This document shows, piece by piece, positions 39,901 to 61,420 of a stretch of 64,000 nucleotides of DNA. Numbering within the stretch: the stretch's first letter is position 1; the number at the start of each line of letters is the position of its first letter. Below the pieces are notes generated by a model, which ran no database searches, was not told where the DNA came from, and saw only the letters and a list, made by a program, of their open reading frames with translations. This DNA is from Urophycis tenuis. Its lineage: Eukaryota > Chordata > Actinopteri > Gadiformes > Phycidae. The stretch is taken from NCBI GenBank assembly GCA_036785325.1, contig JAXIVH010000024.1, forward strand, positions 3,771,311 through 3,835,310, given 5' to 3'. The translations under genes and the position numbers were made by a program.

Positions 39901-42900
39901 CTATCCAAAGCGACAAAGAGTGAAATTTGTAGAGAATCGGGTCATTAGCAGGTCTTCAGGCCATTATGGAGGGCATCTTTCTCAACATAAATACAACTAG
40001 AGTTCAACCCCGCTATCAGAGTCCAACGAAGCCTCGTAACCCCCAGCCCAGCCGACCACCTGCCCTGCATTATTCAGCACGCAGCGGACTCATATCTGTT
40101 TCCACTCAGATACAGGTCATGGTACCTGGAGCAGGTGGAGAGGGACGGGGGTGGAAGGCATGGACTTGGCCGACACGATCGTGATAACCAGCGGATTTAG
40201 CTGGGCCTTGAGCTGTTCTGACATCAGGGCTCGGTCCAGAGAGACGCTGAACAGCGCCTCACGCACAGCAGATGGGCAGATAACAGAGAAGCTCTCAGCC
40301 AATGAGGTCGCTCCTGAGAAGCAAGCATTAACCGAGTGTTTGTACAGATGCAGAGAGTATTTGTAATGTAATGTAAATGTAAATGAATTTGTCTTTTTTT
40401 TCTCTTCGCTGTAGACATAAACGTTCATAACTATGTAAAGAATTTGATTTCCTTTATCCTTAATATATGCATTTTATTTAACATAATTGAATAAAAAAAC
40501 ATGATGACACATGACACATGATTAATAAATAGCTTCTAAAGAATGTGTTTATGTCCCCTGTTTGTTTAGAGTGCCGTTTAAGGACTTCCTGGGTCCATTT
40601 CATCCGGTTGCTAACTGAAATCGCATTTGATTACATTTTTTTACGTCATTCATGTCATAAACACAGCATTGATATAAAAACACAGGAATGTTCTCTTTGA
40701 CAGGAGTTCCTTCAACGTTTATCAGAATCATGTTAGCGTGACGGTGACCCAAACGTTGAGCTACCTGCCAGAAGACAGAGTGGGCTGCTCTCTGCCCAAG
40801 CGATGCCGTTCCTTTTCATACTCTCAACGTCGGCTGCAGTCGCCTCAGATTGCTGAGCACTCGCTGAGGTATTGGTAAAATAACATGTTTAATATTTATA
40901 CATACATTAGTACTGTTTGGTGCAGTTTAGAGTAGTGTTTGTATTTTGTATACAGAGGTCTGGCTTACTGAATGCTGCGGTGTCCTGGCTTTGTTCCTGT
41001 GGCTTCACACTGTTCTCATTCTTCTGGGTCTCCTCATTGGAAGGTCTGAGGAACAGAAAACACACACATTCATTACAACAGGACTAGACGATGTAGTCAA
41101 TGGAAAACTATATCGTAAAAAAATGGGTCTGTCATGTATTCTTCTTCTTCTGGCCTGTATTTTGTAACTACTTTACAGTCTGAGCAACTCTGTGGCTCAA
41201 TTTAACAGCAAAACATACACATTGACAACCACTATTGAATCAGACCAATAGACAAACAAAGTCAACTCTCATTTGTTTGGATTGTGCTATTGTTAATATA
41301 ATTTAACCCTTAGATGGCGTGTATAAAATGTAACCTTTAGATGGCAGCAAACACACAGAAGTACTGCTTGCGTATTTATTCAAATATATTTGTTGCAAGA
41401 TAGTTACACTTTCCTGTTAACCATCTACTTATATTACTTATAAGTTACATTGTTTGACTTTTGAAAAATGTTTAAATACAAGGTTCGCAATGGCATAGAC
41501 CTAGGGTTAATGATGACTTATATTTCAAGGGGTCCATCAATGCAATTTTTAACCTTTAGCCTGAACTGGAAAACTTTCCAGAAGAACGTCAGTGTCTTTG
41601 TCCAAGACAGATTTACAGGTTTCACTGGTTCCATAGATCATCCAAAAGACAGAAGAATCCTACCTTTGTATTTCTACTGTTGTATTTCTCTTCTCCTTGG
41701 ACGTCTTTGAGTTGTCCTTCTGAGTCAACTCCCTCAGCCTGGACACCATAGTCATGATGCCACCTTATGGAGAATGGAGCATTTTAATCCAAACATCGAT
41801 GTTACATATCATTCAAATGATCATCTATTCACTAGTTTGTCATTTGAGTGACTCTGTATTGGTCATGTTCGACCAGGTGGAGGTGAGACCAGCCATCGTT
41901 CAAGGCCACCTACATGTAGGCTGTGGTTATTGGTGTTCGAACCCAGAACCTTTCAGCTGGGAGCCACACCCTGCACCACTACACCATCCAGCCTCCATCC
42001 AGAGCTAATAAGTGCTCTGGTTTTTTAAAGCCCTACACAGAGATTCCACATTCACGTCATGACATTTTAACATGCTTTTAAATCACTGGGTGAAAGTGAG
42101 TCGCTCACGCCGACACACTACGGCCCAGATTTTACCGTCCCTGTAAAACCAAACCCAGTTGTGTAATAGTGTCTTTCCATGAACACACGTCCATCCAGGG
42201 GAACCTGAAGCTCACCACAAACTCTGGCTTCCTCCTCTGGGCAAGCCGGCGGAGGCCTGAAGGCTCTGGGCCGGTCGTACCGGGCCTTGCTGCACACCTT
42301 GTCCTTGCCCTCCCAGAGCCGGAAGAGGATCCTGTGGGAGAGCAGCTCCTGCAGCAGCTCTCTGGTGACGGAGACGCTGAAGGAGTGGGACCAGCTGACC
42401 CAGACCCGGTCGCCCTCGCACCACGGCCTCAAGGCCTGGGCAGCGTGGTGAACACACGTGAGGAACTTACTCTTCAATAGAAATGGGCAAGAATAATTTC
42501 TGCTAAGAAGAATGCAATGTCATTGATTGTTAGCATGTATTGGTATTCATGGTTAAATTAGTAAATATTTAAAATAACATATAATAATATGACTCAATCT
42601 TGTCTTGTCTCTATTTCTTTAATTGTGTCCACTGGTTTTCCATGAACAAAACACTAGCATGCTAACACCATCCCCCCCCATGACACCATCACCCTGACAC
42701 CATCACCCAGACACCATCACCCATGACACCATCTCCATGACACCATCTCCATGACACCATCACCCTGACACCATCACCATGACACCATCACCATCACCAT
42801 GACGACTCACCTTGGACTCGCTGTTCCTGTATATCTTGACGACGGGGCCGAACATGGCGAGGTCCACCTTGACAGGTTCTGAGTGTTGTGGCAGCAGGTG

Positions 42901-43639
42901 GTACTCCAGGTGGTAGTAGGACTGGACTCTGGGGGCCTCTGGCACGCCGCCAGCCCTCGTCCCCCGCCCGTCCCACCTCGCCTCCTCCTCCCCTGCCAGG
43001 CAACGTACTTGTGAGTGACCCGGGGACCCATCATCATCATCACCAGGTCATAGGACAACGTTCTGAAGACCTACCGGCCAATCAATGACACGATGCTCTG
43101 ACGCCTTGGCGATGGATTGATTATCTAACTGCTATGTAGTCATATTGCAGACCGTCTTATCCAAAGCGACAGAGATACCTTCAACAGATCCAGGTCATCA
43201 AGGAGCAGGTAGGGGCGAGGGCATCTTGGGCAAGAAGCCCTACAGGTAGACTATGGACTTTGATATCTGAACCCAGAATCAAACACCCTAAATACAAGAC
43301 TCTGCCCTCCCCCAACATAATCACTACAATGCAGCACTCCACCCGTTTGAAAAAAAAAAAAAAAGACAATTAAGTCTGTGAACTACCTCTAGGGAAAGCC
43401 ATCGCAATGTCCACTGTCCACGTGACTTCATAGGAGTCGTCAGAACCGACCGGAGGGTCCTGGGCGGAGGTCTCGCTGGGCGGGTCGGTCAGGGCCAGGA
43501 GGCTGTCTTCTGGCCCCTCATCCTCCATTCCACTGGCGAGACCAGGTGTGGGGTCCCACTCTGGTTGGGACGGGTGTGGGTCGCTGCTAGGACTGAGCTC
43601 TGACCTGTGGGCAGGTACATCTGCAACGACGACGCCCAT
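33925..43639 (-). CDS. cfap92: Cilia- and flagella-associated protein 92 family (KIAA1257), complete, 15 coding exons
   Basis: Transcript-order exons: 43652-43387 (ATG at 43639), 42992-42811, 42435-42216, 41763-41664, 41045-40969, 40863-40765, 40313-40126, 39805-38904, 38752-38558, 38158-37858, 37551-37393, 36897-36733, 35584-35431, 34889-34690, 34077-33925 (stop). All phases match; the total is 3348 nt, 1115 residues. Recognisable parts: MGVVVADVPAHRSEL start, acidic N terminus, the HRILFRLWEGKDKVCSK block, the large exon with VPVYCQYQFLKSKTHKTKPQ-like sequence and QAYETYAVAQLDLSELLLGR (typical of the KIAA1257/DUF4550 family), a poly-Glu run near residue 770, and a Pro-rich tail ending SLYKEYRFK. 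The position next to acad9 and efcc1, as on human 3q21, supports the name. The family is axoneme-associated; its molecular role is not established. The donor at 37392 (AAG|GTCTGG) and the 38558 edge are the weakest junctions, chosen by phase. Confidence 0.85.
35571..36045. repeat. Minisatellite made of the cfap92 exon 13 start and its splice acceptor, about 9 units
   Basis: The exon start (plus-strand TTCTCCCTCCACGG) and the adjacent acceptor (CTGGAGAGACACACAGACAC, minus-strand TCTCTCCAG) are repeated eight more times, at about 35624, 35678, 35731, 35784, 35837, 35888, 35938 and 35988, with a decayed piece at 36040. Unit length is about 50-54 bp. Linkers are CA-rich and end TCTCAACATGGAGG. 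Each copy would read WRENLHVEM in the exon frame. Confidence 0.95.
36898..37392. other. cfap92 intron 11, no further feature
   Basis: AT-rich sequence with a poly-T run near 36992-37010. A few GGTTAG repeats occur near 37275-37305. No exon seen. Confidence 0.5.
37595..37690. mobile_element. Short interspersed-repeat remnant
   Basis: CATTTGTCTCCGAAGGGAAATTTGG followed by AT-rich sequence. The core resembles the GATCCCTGAGGGAAATT piece at about 28870. Family not assigned. In cfap92 intron 10. Confidence 0.3.
41880..41998 (-). mobile_element. tRNA-derived SINE, minus orientation
   Basis: Read on the minus strand it begins GGCTGGATGGTGTAGTGGTG (A-box region), then GTGTGGCTCCCAGC, then GGTTCTGGGTTCGAACACC, an almost perfect B-box, followed by a body with CCTACATGTAGGTGGCCTTG. 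This is the clearest tRNA head among the SINE-like copies here. In cfap92 intron 3. Confidence 0.7.
42668..42800. repeat. GACACCATCACC minisatellite abutting cfap92 exon 2 donor
   Basis: About ten copies of a 12-16 bp unit (TGACACCATCACC and variants) run up to about 10 bp from the minus-strand donor at 42809-42810. On the transcript strand the intron therefore opens GTGAGTCGTC and continues as ATGGTGATGGTGTC repeats. Confidence 0.93.
43090..43290 (-). mobile_element. SINE-like copy, minus orientation
   Basis: On the minus strand: GGGTGTTTGATTCTGGGTTC, AGTCTACCTGTAGGGCTTCT, a linker, then GTCGCTTTGGATAAGACGGTC. It joins the tRNA-type body to the same tail as the non-LTR elements in this window, as expected for a SINE using that LINE's machinery. 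In cfap92 intron 1. Confidence 0.6.
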
Positions 43640-43652
43640 TTTGATAGCTGCA

Positions 43653-44757
43653 CTGAAAAAAAGGTTAAAGCAGAAAAAACAATTTCTCAAACACGTCAGT
43701 AACCTCAAACAGACTGAGCCGTCAGCAGCAGGTAGGCCTAGGCCTATTGTTGTCCTAGATCTGGAGACAACACACCGCTGTTGTGCGGGTACTCGTGCGT
43801 GTCTAACAACAATGGAAACGTAACGTAGTAACGTAGTTTAAACTCGTGTTTAAATCTGGAGATTAAACCACATTATATTAACTTGCAAACGACTAACCGC
43901 TTTGAATGAACGTAGGGCTTGCACCTTAATAGAATAGAATAAACCAAAAGCATGCGCTACATTCGGGTCAGTGAACTTAAAGTTTGCGTTTTGTGTTCGC
44001 CCACCTTGAAGTAAGTCAGAAGTGGTTTGTGGCTGTCTGACCCCCCAGTCCTCCCCGGGTCAGGCCACGATTCAATTCAATCAAACGCTGGGAATCCTCT
44101 GAATACCTCATTCATTGGAGCAGAAACAAAACGCTGCGCGCCTCGACCCAGACCCCCGGGAGCGGCGCGGCCGGCGGCTGAAGTGCATTGCGTCGCCGTG
44201 GTGACCGGAGCCGTCCGGGGGAGGTCGGCTCTGCGACCAGGGTCTGCGTCCACGGTGCGTCACGACGCAACGCATCTCCAACCCCCCCCAGGTACACTTG
44301 TCAACATTATATTTTGATAAGTGTGTGTGCGTGTGGGGGGGGGGGGGGGGGGGGACTGTATGTAGTAGATGGGAAGTTAAAAAAGAAGTCTTAAAAGTCC
44401 AACATAAATGAGATTTATTTGCGTTTCTAAATAATTGTTGTGATTATGAATTGTTTAGTAATATCTGGAATGTACTTGATAAAAAAAAAGATTCCCTGAC
44501 AGTGTTTACCTCAGTCCAACACGCAGGGCGGCGGGGGCGCTCGGATTGCGTTTTGGGGGCAGTACCAAAAACCCAGATCTGCTCCGACCCCAAAACCACT
44601 CGATTCTCCTCTGCAGAGTTTCCACGGAGCTGCCGTGCGTCGGCTCATCCTCACCTAGCCGACAATGGAAACGCGCAAAAACATTGAGGTGGTTTAAAAG
44701 TTAGACGGACTTCTGCGTTTTTTCTGAATTGCAAAACGATGTTTCTCGTCGGAAATA
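43653..44757. promoter_or_regulatory. Head-to-head intergenic region of cfap92 and efcc1
   Basis: About 1.1 kb between the acceptor of the cfap92 start exon and the efcc1 ATG. The cfap92 start exon has an acceptor at 43653-43655, so at least one non-coding 5' exon lies here. A CpG-rich core (about 44110-44280) contains GTCGCCGTGGTGACC (44192-44206), which resembles an RFX X-box. A poly-G run is at 44334-44354. No other gene is seen. Confidence 0.5.
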
Positions 44758-55072
<10,315 letters not shown>

Positions 55073-55220
55073 GCAGCCCGCCCCCTGCTGGCCCCCCGGC
55101 GCCATAGCACTTATGTGCAGATACACTTCTATTACACACCGCCGAGGGTCCGCGTCTGAGATCGCACGTTCGCTGTAAAGTATTCGGGGCGTCGTCTAAC
55201 ACATGTCAGGCTGACCAGTA

Positions 55221-55329
<109 letters not shown>

Positions 55330-55859
55330 CCCTCGTTCCGGCCGTAAGCCTCGCTTGATTCCTAAATAGTGTTCAAGTTACGGGGATTAGGGAACGAGTG
55401 AACGGGTGATTTTAGACGTCCGATGATACAAACGCAGCTTATCTTCTCTGAAAGGGACCACCTGGACCGTGACAGCCGCGATGGTCCAGGAAGAAGACTT
55501 GTAGATAGTTATATTCTTGTCATTCTTGTGTAAATCGGGCATCAGAGTTGTGAAACGGTAGTGAGCTTGGGGTCATTATTGTAGCTTATCGCTCTTGGTT
55601 GATAGGCGACGGACTGCACTACGTAACGGTGCATGTTCCAGCATAGTTTTATTTTCTGAGATTCGTCCCGATAGTATTTGTTTTTATATGTGAAAATGGA
55701 ATAAGCTTAAATATGGTTGTAATATTTGTATTGAAATATGGTTTTGTGTGGCTTTATAATGGGCCAGCTAACAGGAATATTATACAAAAATTAATACCAT
55801 TGAAGTATTTACGCGTCTTCTCAATGCTTGTCACTCAATATGAATTGGAATATGAAGGG

Positions 55860-55865
55860 AATAAA
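55860..55865 (+). terminator. Candidate polyadenylation signal of efcc1
   Basis: AATAAA within GGGAATAAACTACTTG, about 790 bp after the stop codon, followed by a GTGTAA stretch. Confidence 0.55.
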
Positions 55866-55897
55866 CTACTTGATAATAATGTGTAACTGACATTTAG

Positions 55898-55903
55898 TTT
55901 ATT
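55898..55903 (-). terminator. Candidate polyadenylation signal of nuf2
   Basis: TTTATT on the plus strand, AATAAA on the minus strand, about 230 bp after the nuf2 stop. It lies only about 35 bp from the efcc1 signal, so the two transcripts probably overlap at their 3' ends. Confidence 0.5.
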
Positions 55904-56134
55904 GATTATTATGCACATCGAGTCCAAACCATAAGGAGTCCAGAAACAACTGGGCTGATGCCCAGATTTGTAAACACAGCTAATGTGGAAATTCAATACA
56001 GGAAAGTTAAATAAAAGAATTGCATGCGAGTATGAAAGCTTAGAAACACAAAAATATTCACAAGATCTAGTCGGGAGAACGTGTGGTGAACACACATCGA
56101 GGTGACGGGCCCTGCAGCCGGAGACCTTCACGTC

Positions 56135-59100
56135 TTAACACGCGGCCGTCTGGAAATTGGTGGACACCTTCTCCATGTCCACGTTGACGTCCACGAAGCG
56201 CCTCTCGATCCTCCGGTGCAGCTCGTCCAGGGAGGCCAGCACGGTGTCGTACAGCACCTGGGGAGAGGGGAGCCCGCGTGACTGCCAGCACTACACCGAC
56301 CAGCATCTTCAGTATGTAACGTCAGGCCAGGACAGACACGGCAGCTTTATAAAACACGTGGTCCCTCAGCGTTCAACTCCAGCAGCGTTATCCCCTGTCC
56401 CAGTCCGTCCCGAGTCAACAACGGTGCGTATTGTAAAAGTGTTGTGGGTGAGACTGCAGCATCAGCTTCCAGCCGGCATACCGCAAACATCAACGGACAG
56501 TTTCAGGTTATCAAGGCTATCTTTTGACCATTTTTTCAAGAAGTCACCCACTGCAAATAGTTTCTCATAGCAGATCTTAACTGGGCTTTAGAACCATTTT
56601 ACCTTTACATTACATTTAGCAGACGCTTTTATCCAAAGCGACTTACAAAGAGTACATTTGACATAAGGTGAAACACTTAATTTCTGCTAATACAGTAAGA
56701 AAGTCACCAGAACAAGTTTCAAGCATTTCAATTGCTAGGTTAACCTTTGCTAGAATATGACATCTCGGGCTAAGTGACAAGACGTACAACATATAAGAGC
56801 ATGAGGGTAGTTTTTTTTTTAAGGTAGAGGATGGATGTTATATGCAGGGTTCAGGTGAACTCTGAACCAGTGAGTCTTGATCCACTGATGCAGAACCAGA
56901 AACACGGGCTCGGCGTAGAGACCCACGCCACACAGATCTCACAGAATGACACCTTGGTGCAGCCGTACCTGTGCCTTCTCCGTGGTGTTGCTGCACATGT
57001 CCCTCAGGCTCTGCATCTTGGCCTTCAGCTGCTGGGTCTCTCTGGAGATGTCCTGAATCTGCTCCGCCATCTCCTCGCGCTTCTGGTGCACCTGGTCACA
57101 CTGCCTGTAGAGGGCGACAAGGAGACACGCAGCGTTTGAAGGCGTTAGCGTCTCTGGCAGGAAGCCTCTGCCCGCCAATGAGACGGCTGTTTGGATCTAT
57201 ACCTCACATTCAACAGTAACAAAAAAGAAAAACCGAGTTACCACATTAATGAATGACAAACGCAGAAGATAACGAAGAAAACGAAAACGGTACCCTTTTT
57301 AGATATTATCATAGACCCAGAGTCAAACGTGTGTATTTCCTGATGAAAATGTATCGTATTGTATTATTTTTTTTAACTCATTAGTTGTAATGCAAGAAAT
57401 AGTCTTAACACATCAGTGGCAGCAGTAATGCAATAGAAGTAGTAGTTGTAGCACAATATAAATAGTCAAGAATAATCACCCCAGGACATCCTGTACATGG
57501 AGCTCCGTGCTCTCTTTGTGTTTCTGCCTGCGGATGTTCAGCTTGGAGGCCTTGTCCAGCTTGATGCCCAGAGCCCTCTTCATCTGGCTCTCCTCCGTGC
57601 CCAGGTTCCTCAGCTGCTTCTTCAGCTTCTCGTACTGCGCAGACAGCTCCTGCAGCTGCACACCCACACCCACACAGGCATTAGGAAGCATGTAGGACGG
57701 TAAAAGGCATCTTGCTCAAGCACCAAAGTCCACAGTCTGCCTGTAGGCAGGTAGACAGCGAACCCAGACCCTGGGCTGGCGGTCAGACACCCTCACCCCC
57801 CACACTGTACCTCCTCCATCCGCTGCTTGCTGCCGTTGAGGGCGCTCTGCAGGTCCTGCAGCAGGCTGTACATGAGCTGGATCTCCCCCTCGCTCTGGTC
57901 CACCCCCTGCACCGTGTTCTGGAGCTCCACCAGCCTCTCGTCTGCGTCTTTCTGTCAACCACAACAATGACCCGGTGACAGCATCACTGCCCTGACCTCA
58001 ACATGCCAGAACAACAACAAACCAACACACGACACGAGTCCACCTGACACGGCTCCACCACCCCACTCACAATGGAGGTCTTGATGATGCGGAGGTTCTC
58101 CCTCATCTTCTCCATCTGGCTCTTGAGCTCCTCTGGAGACTCCACGATCTGGGACCTGAGCTTCCCGATTTCCTCCTTCAGGGTGCTCACGTCCACCTTA
58201 GCCTGGGCCTGGGGTGATGGAGGGGAGGAGGCAAAATGAAACAGAGCCTGGTGAAGTGTGAAGGAGCACCCTTCACACATCAGGTGGAAAGTCCTGCTGG
58301 GTGTTCCCATGGTGCGTTGTGTTCTGTGGTACAGTGCGTTACAGTGGTTCCTAACCCGCCATGGTCTATGGAACAAGCAACTGTTATATCACAACTGTTT
58401 GCACAGATAAATATCCACACGGAGATGGTCGACCAGTAAACCAGACAAACAGGGCTGCCTGTGGACGGGGCGCGTTAGGAGCCTCTACTCACCACTTTCT
58501 GGGTCCGCTCGGCTATTGTGGTTTTCCATTCGGCGACGGCGTCGTTCATGGCGTTCTGGCACACAAAGCAAAGCAAAGTCACACGTGGGAGGTTTAGACA
58601 ACGGAGTCATGCTGTTGGATGAAGGGCCCCGGGGGGCCCCCGACGCAGCGCGGCCCTCACCGCCTCCTGGTACTCGTGTGCGATGGACGACTGGAGCTCT
58701 GTGAGGGCGGCTGACAGCTCCTTGGCCTCCGCCTGCTGCTCTGGGGGGATGGTGCTGGTGGAGACAACACCATCACAACTCCATGACTCATGGGAATAAG
58801 GGCTAACAGCTGAACACACAGTGGATCTAGACCCAAACGGTAGTATGTATACGTCAAGAACAGCGGCGTATACTTAATAAGTGGCATGATCTGAATTCAG
58901 ACTAAAACACTTAATTCTAATGAAGTTAATCCTCAATGCAATGTTTTGGCACCGCAGTGGTGGAACGAGCTCCCTGCCAATGTCAGGACTGCAGTCACTC
59001 CCCATCTTCCGGAAGAGACTCAAGACCCACTTGTTCAGTTTACCTGAACTCTTTTTACCTGAACTCTGCATCCAAAAAAAATAATAAATATTAAATATTA

Positions 59101-60696
59101 ACATTATTAATATTAACATTATATTAATAAATTAAAAAAAAACTCATGCTCTTATTTGTTGTACGTCTTGGCACTTTGATAGCTCTTTGTAACTTGGCAC
59201 TTAGTCGGGTGTTGTATACTAACAATGGTTTACCTGGCAATTGAAATGCTTGAAACTTTTTTCTGGTGACTTCCTTACTGTATTGGCAGCAATGAAATGT
59301 TTCACCTTATGACAAATGTACTCTTTGTAAGTCGCTTTGGATAAAAGCGTCTGCTAAATGCCCTGAATGTAAATGGAATACATTAATCTCCTGTCTCCTC
59401 TCCTACAAACATTCAGTATCTTCTGAATTAAGCTTACGAACCACCGAACGGGTCACCTGGACACTTACGTCAGAATGTCAATCTTCTTCTCTGCCTCTTT
59501 AATGCCTTTAGTACAAGCTTGGAACTTATCCACGTCGGCTCTCTGTGGACATCAAGCAACAAAACAAACTGGTTTCAGCGAGAGACCCACGTTCGACCTC
59601 TACACCACAGGAATGGTTTGACAAGAACTCACAAATCTGGCCACAAGCTCCAGGGAATGCTCCATCTTCCCATTCCTGAAGTGCAAGAAGTTAATGATCC
59701 CACTGAGGACCACCTGTGTCTTCTTGGCCTCTGGAGTAGGACAGAGACAAGGAAAACTGAGGACCTGCTCTCCAAACGGTCCATTCACATCTATTGATAT
59801 CCATATACACATCCAGAGACACCCATTTGTGTGCACATCCACCATTAGTTATAGTGATGTTGCCATTTACTCAAGTGACTTACTTGGTGCTAGCAGGTCA
59901 TTTAGAGAGAAATCATAGATGAAGCACATGGGCAGAAACTGGCGCCTGGTGGAAAAACATTTACGGTGGGGTTAAGAAAAGAGACCACCACAGACACACA
60001 CACACAGATTAAGACCAAAAGAATATTGAGTCATTATTTCTAATTTGGCATTTTCATTCAAGTACAGGGAAACTCACATGCACAGGTAAACCCTCATGAT
60101 CGACGTGGTCACCTCATGAAAGGACGGATACTGAATATTCTCCATGAGTGGAACCTGTTATAGGAGCAGGACAAACACGGAGCGGCACTGATGAATATTG
60201 GGGGCGTTAAGCCTGTGTGTGGATGCGATGGTCGTGTGGAGACAAACAAACCCCCCACCATGAAGTGACACTCGGGTCTGAAGCGGTACATCACTTGCAG
60301 GACTCTCATGTATAACCTTTGGATCGATTCTGGCTGGAAATGGGAGAGACCAGCGGGCTCGTCAGCACATCATACACATAACAAAATTACATGACGACAC
60401 GTCTGGATGGGGACTGTAGTGGGCGCCATGTTACACCGGCCCACACCCATATTTATGCATTTATGTGCACACGATGATAAACTTGAATAATGCCATCTCA
60501 TTAGTGGAGTCCGTGTCGGATCTCACCAGGACCGCTGGTTCATCCAAGAGTTTAGTTTACTTAGTTAAGGTACCTTTGGAGAAGGCGTCAGGTCAGCCTT
60601 CGTGAAGTGTTTCGCCTCTTGCGCCGTGAGGACCTCGTTGCGGTAAAAGTTGAGGAGTGTATCTGCCTTGAAAACTGGGAAGGTGTGCTCTGACAT
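56135..60696 (-). CDS. nuf2: Kinetochore protein Nuf2 (complete, 13 coding exons)
   Basis: Transcript-order exons: 60696-60574, 60333-60259, 60154-60078, 59945-59884, 59730-59633, 59542-59469, 58754-58661, 58555-58493, 58208-58071, 57951-57811, 57655-57480, 57104-56969, 56257-56135. Phases agree; 1380 nt, 459 residues, against 464 in human. The N-terminal calponin-homology head is clear: MSEHTFPVFKADTLLNFYRN, LTAQEAKHFTKADLTPSPK, LYMRVLQVMYRFRPECHFM, FLPMCFIYDFSLNDLLAP, and TQVVLSGIINFLHFRNGKM. From about residue 150 the protein is coiled coil (VESPEELKSQMEKMRENLR is highly family-typical). Nuf2 pairs with NDC80 in the four-protein NDC80 complex that attaches kinetochores to microtubules. An in-frame upstream ATG (60768) exists, but the family start is at 60696. 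The acceptor at 58209 is a NAGNAG site, so a two-codon (Ala-Gln) variant is possible. Confidence 0.95.
56596..56775 (-). mobile_element. Non-LTR retroelement 3' tail, minus orientation
   Basis: Plus-strand CATTTAGCAGACGCTTTTATCCAAAGCGACTT, then AAGGTGAAACACTTAATTTCT, GTCACCAGAACAAG and AATTGCTAGGTTAACC. This is the reverse of the 59180-59374 tail and parallels the copy at 61004. In the last nuf2 intron. Confidence 0.65.
57690..57805 (-). mobile_element. SINE-like copy, minus orientation
   Basis: Minus strand reads GGGTGTCTGACCGCCAGCCC, GGGTCTGGGTTCGCTGTC (degenerate B-box), TACCTGCCTACAGGCAGACTG and CTTGAGCAAGATGCC. Shares these pieces with the copies at 25585 and 43090. In a nuf2 intron. 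Confidence 0.5.
58941..59374 (+). mobile_element. Non-LTR retrotransposon 3' end with tail
   Basis: Starts with TGGTGGAACGAGCTCCCTGCC (WNELP motif of L2-like reverse transcriptase C termini), then AGACTCAAGACCCACTTGTTC (RLKTHLF), an AT-rich linker, and the tail TGTAAGTCGCTTTGGATAAAAGCG then TGCTAAATGCCC. This is the most complete copy of the tail family in the window. It lies in a nuf2 intron, opposite strand to nuf2. Confidence 0.7.
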
Positions 60697-60774
60697 CTCG
60701 GCTGCGAGTGGTTCACAAAACCATGAACTGGTATCAGACGCGGAACAACACAACAGTCGGACGGTCACAGAGAG

Positions 60775-60843
60775 TTTGAACCACTACAAAATTGGCGCCT
60801 AAAAACGATTTCCTTGTTGTGGTTCAACAGCGCATCTGATTGG
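60775..60843 (-). promoter_or_regulatory. nuf2 promoter with CCAAT boxes, E2F-like and CHR-like sites
   Basis: On the plus strand: TTTGAA at 60775-60780 (CHR-like), ATTGG at 60791-60795 overlapping GGCGCC (an E2F/CDE-like core), and a second ATTGG at 60839-60843. Both ATTGG sites are CCAAT boxes on the nuf2 strand, 48 bp apart, 95-147 bp upstream of the ATG. Paired NF-Y boxes with a CHR are the usual layout of G2/M genes controlled by DREAM and MYB-MuvB, which fits a kinetochore gene. Inferred from motifs only. Confidence 0.5.
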
Positions 60844-61003
60844 ACGACTTGTCTTCTTCTGTGGTTGTGACTGGTTGTGAACGAGAGACTAACACCGCCC
60901 ACATGTACGTGGAGGACTGTCGATGTGGTTCGCGTTTTTTTTTACTCAGTTTGATAATCATCATGGATAACCGTACACACTACACAGTGAATGTTTTAAT
61001 CGC

Positions 61004-61420
61004 ACATTTAATAATTATCCAAAGCAACTATAAGCAAGTATATTATAATAATTGTCAGAAGGTGAAACACTCCATTGATGTTAACACAGTAAACAAGTCA
61101 CCAGAACATGTTTGAAGCATTCCAATTGCTAGGTTAACATACAAGTGCATGAAGGTCTTGAATTTAATGCGAGCCACTGCAGGAAGCCAGTGAAGGTCAT
61201 GGGAGAGGGACCTACTGCCCTCAACCAAGACCAGTAGGTCAGTCTTTCCCCGGCATGAGAAGGAGCTCAGAGATTTAGCTTTAGGTGATGCACAGTTGTC
61301 CAAGTGCTGATGTCCTGCTAGACATTCTGAGATGCATGTTGCAATCAAAGTGTCTGAGGGGGGGAAGGAGAGCAACAGTGCTAGGAGAAGCCGTGTAACG
61401 TGATTACAGAGCAGACTCCA
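61004..61420 (-). mobile_element. Truncated non-LTR retrotransposon, minus orientation
   Basis: Minus strand reads SRSLSHDLHWLPAVARIKFK, the LHWLPxxxRIxFK motif of L2/Rex-like reverse transcriptase C termini, followed toward lower coordinates by AACCTAGCAATTGGAATGCTTC, GGTGACTTG, GGTGTTTCACCTTC and a decayed TTGCTTTGGATAATT tail. It sits between nuf2 and ap5b1. Confidence 0.65.

Noticed and set aside
41880..41998. A functional tRNA gene on the minus strand
   Set aside because: A- and B-box-like sequences are present, but no cloverleaf acceptor stem could be closed, and the segment continues into a body shared with other repeats, so it is a SINE.
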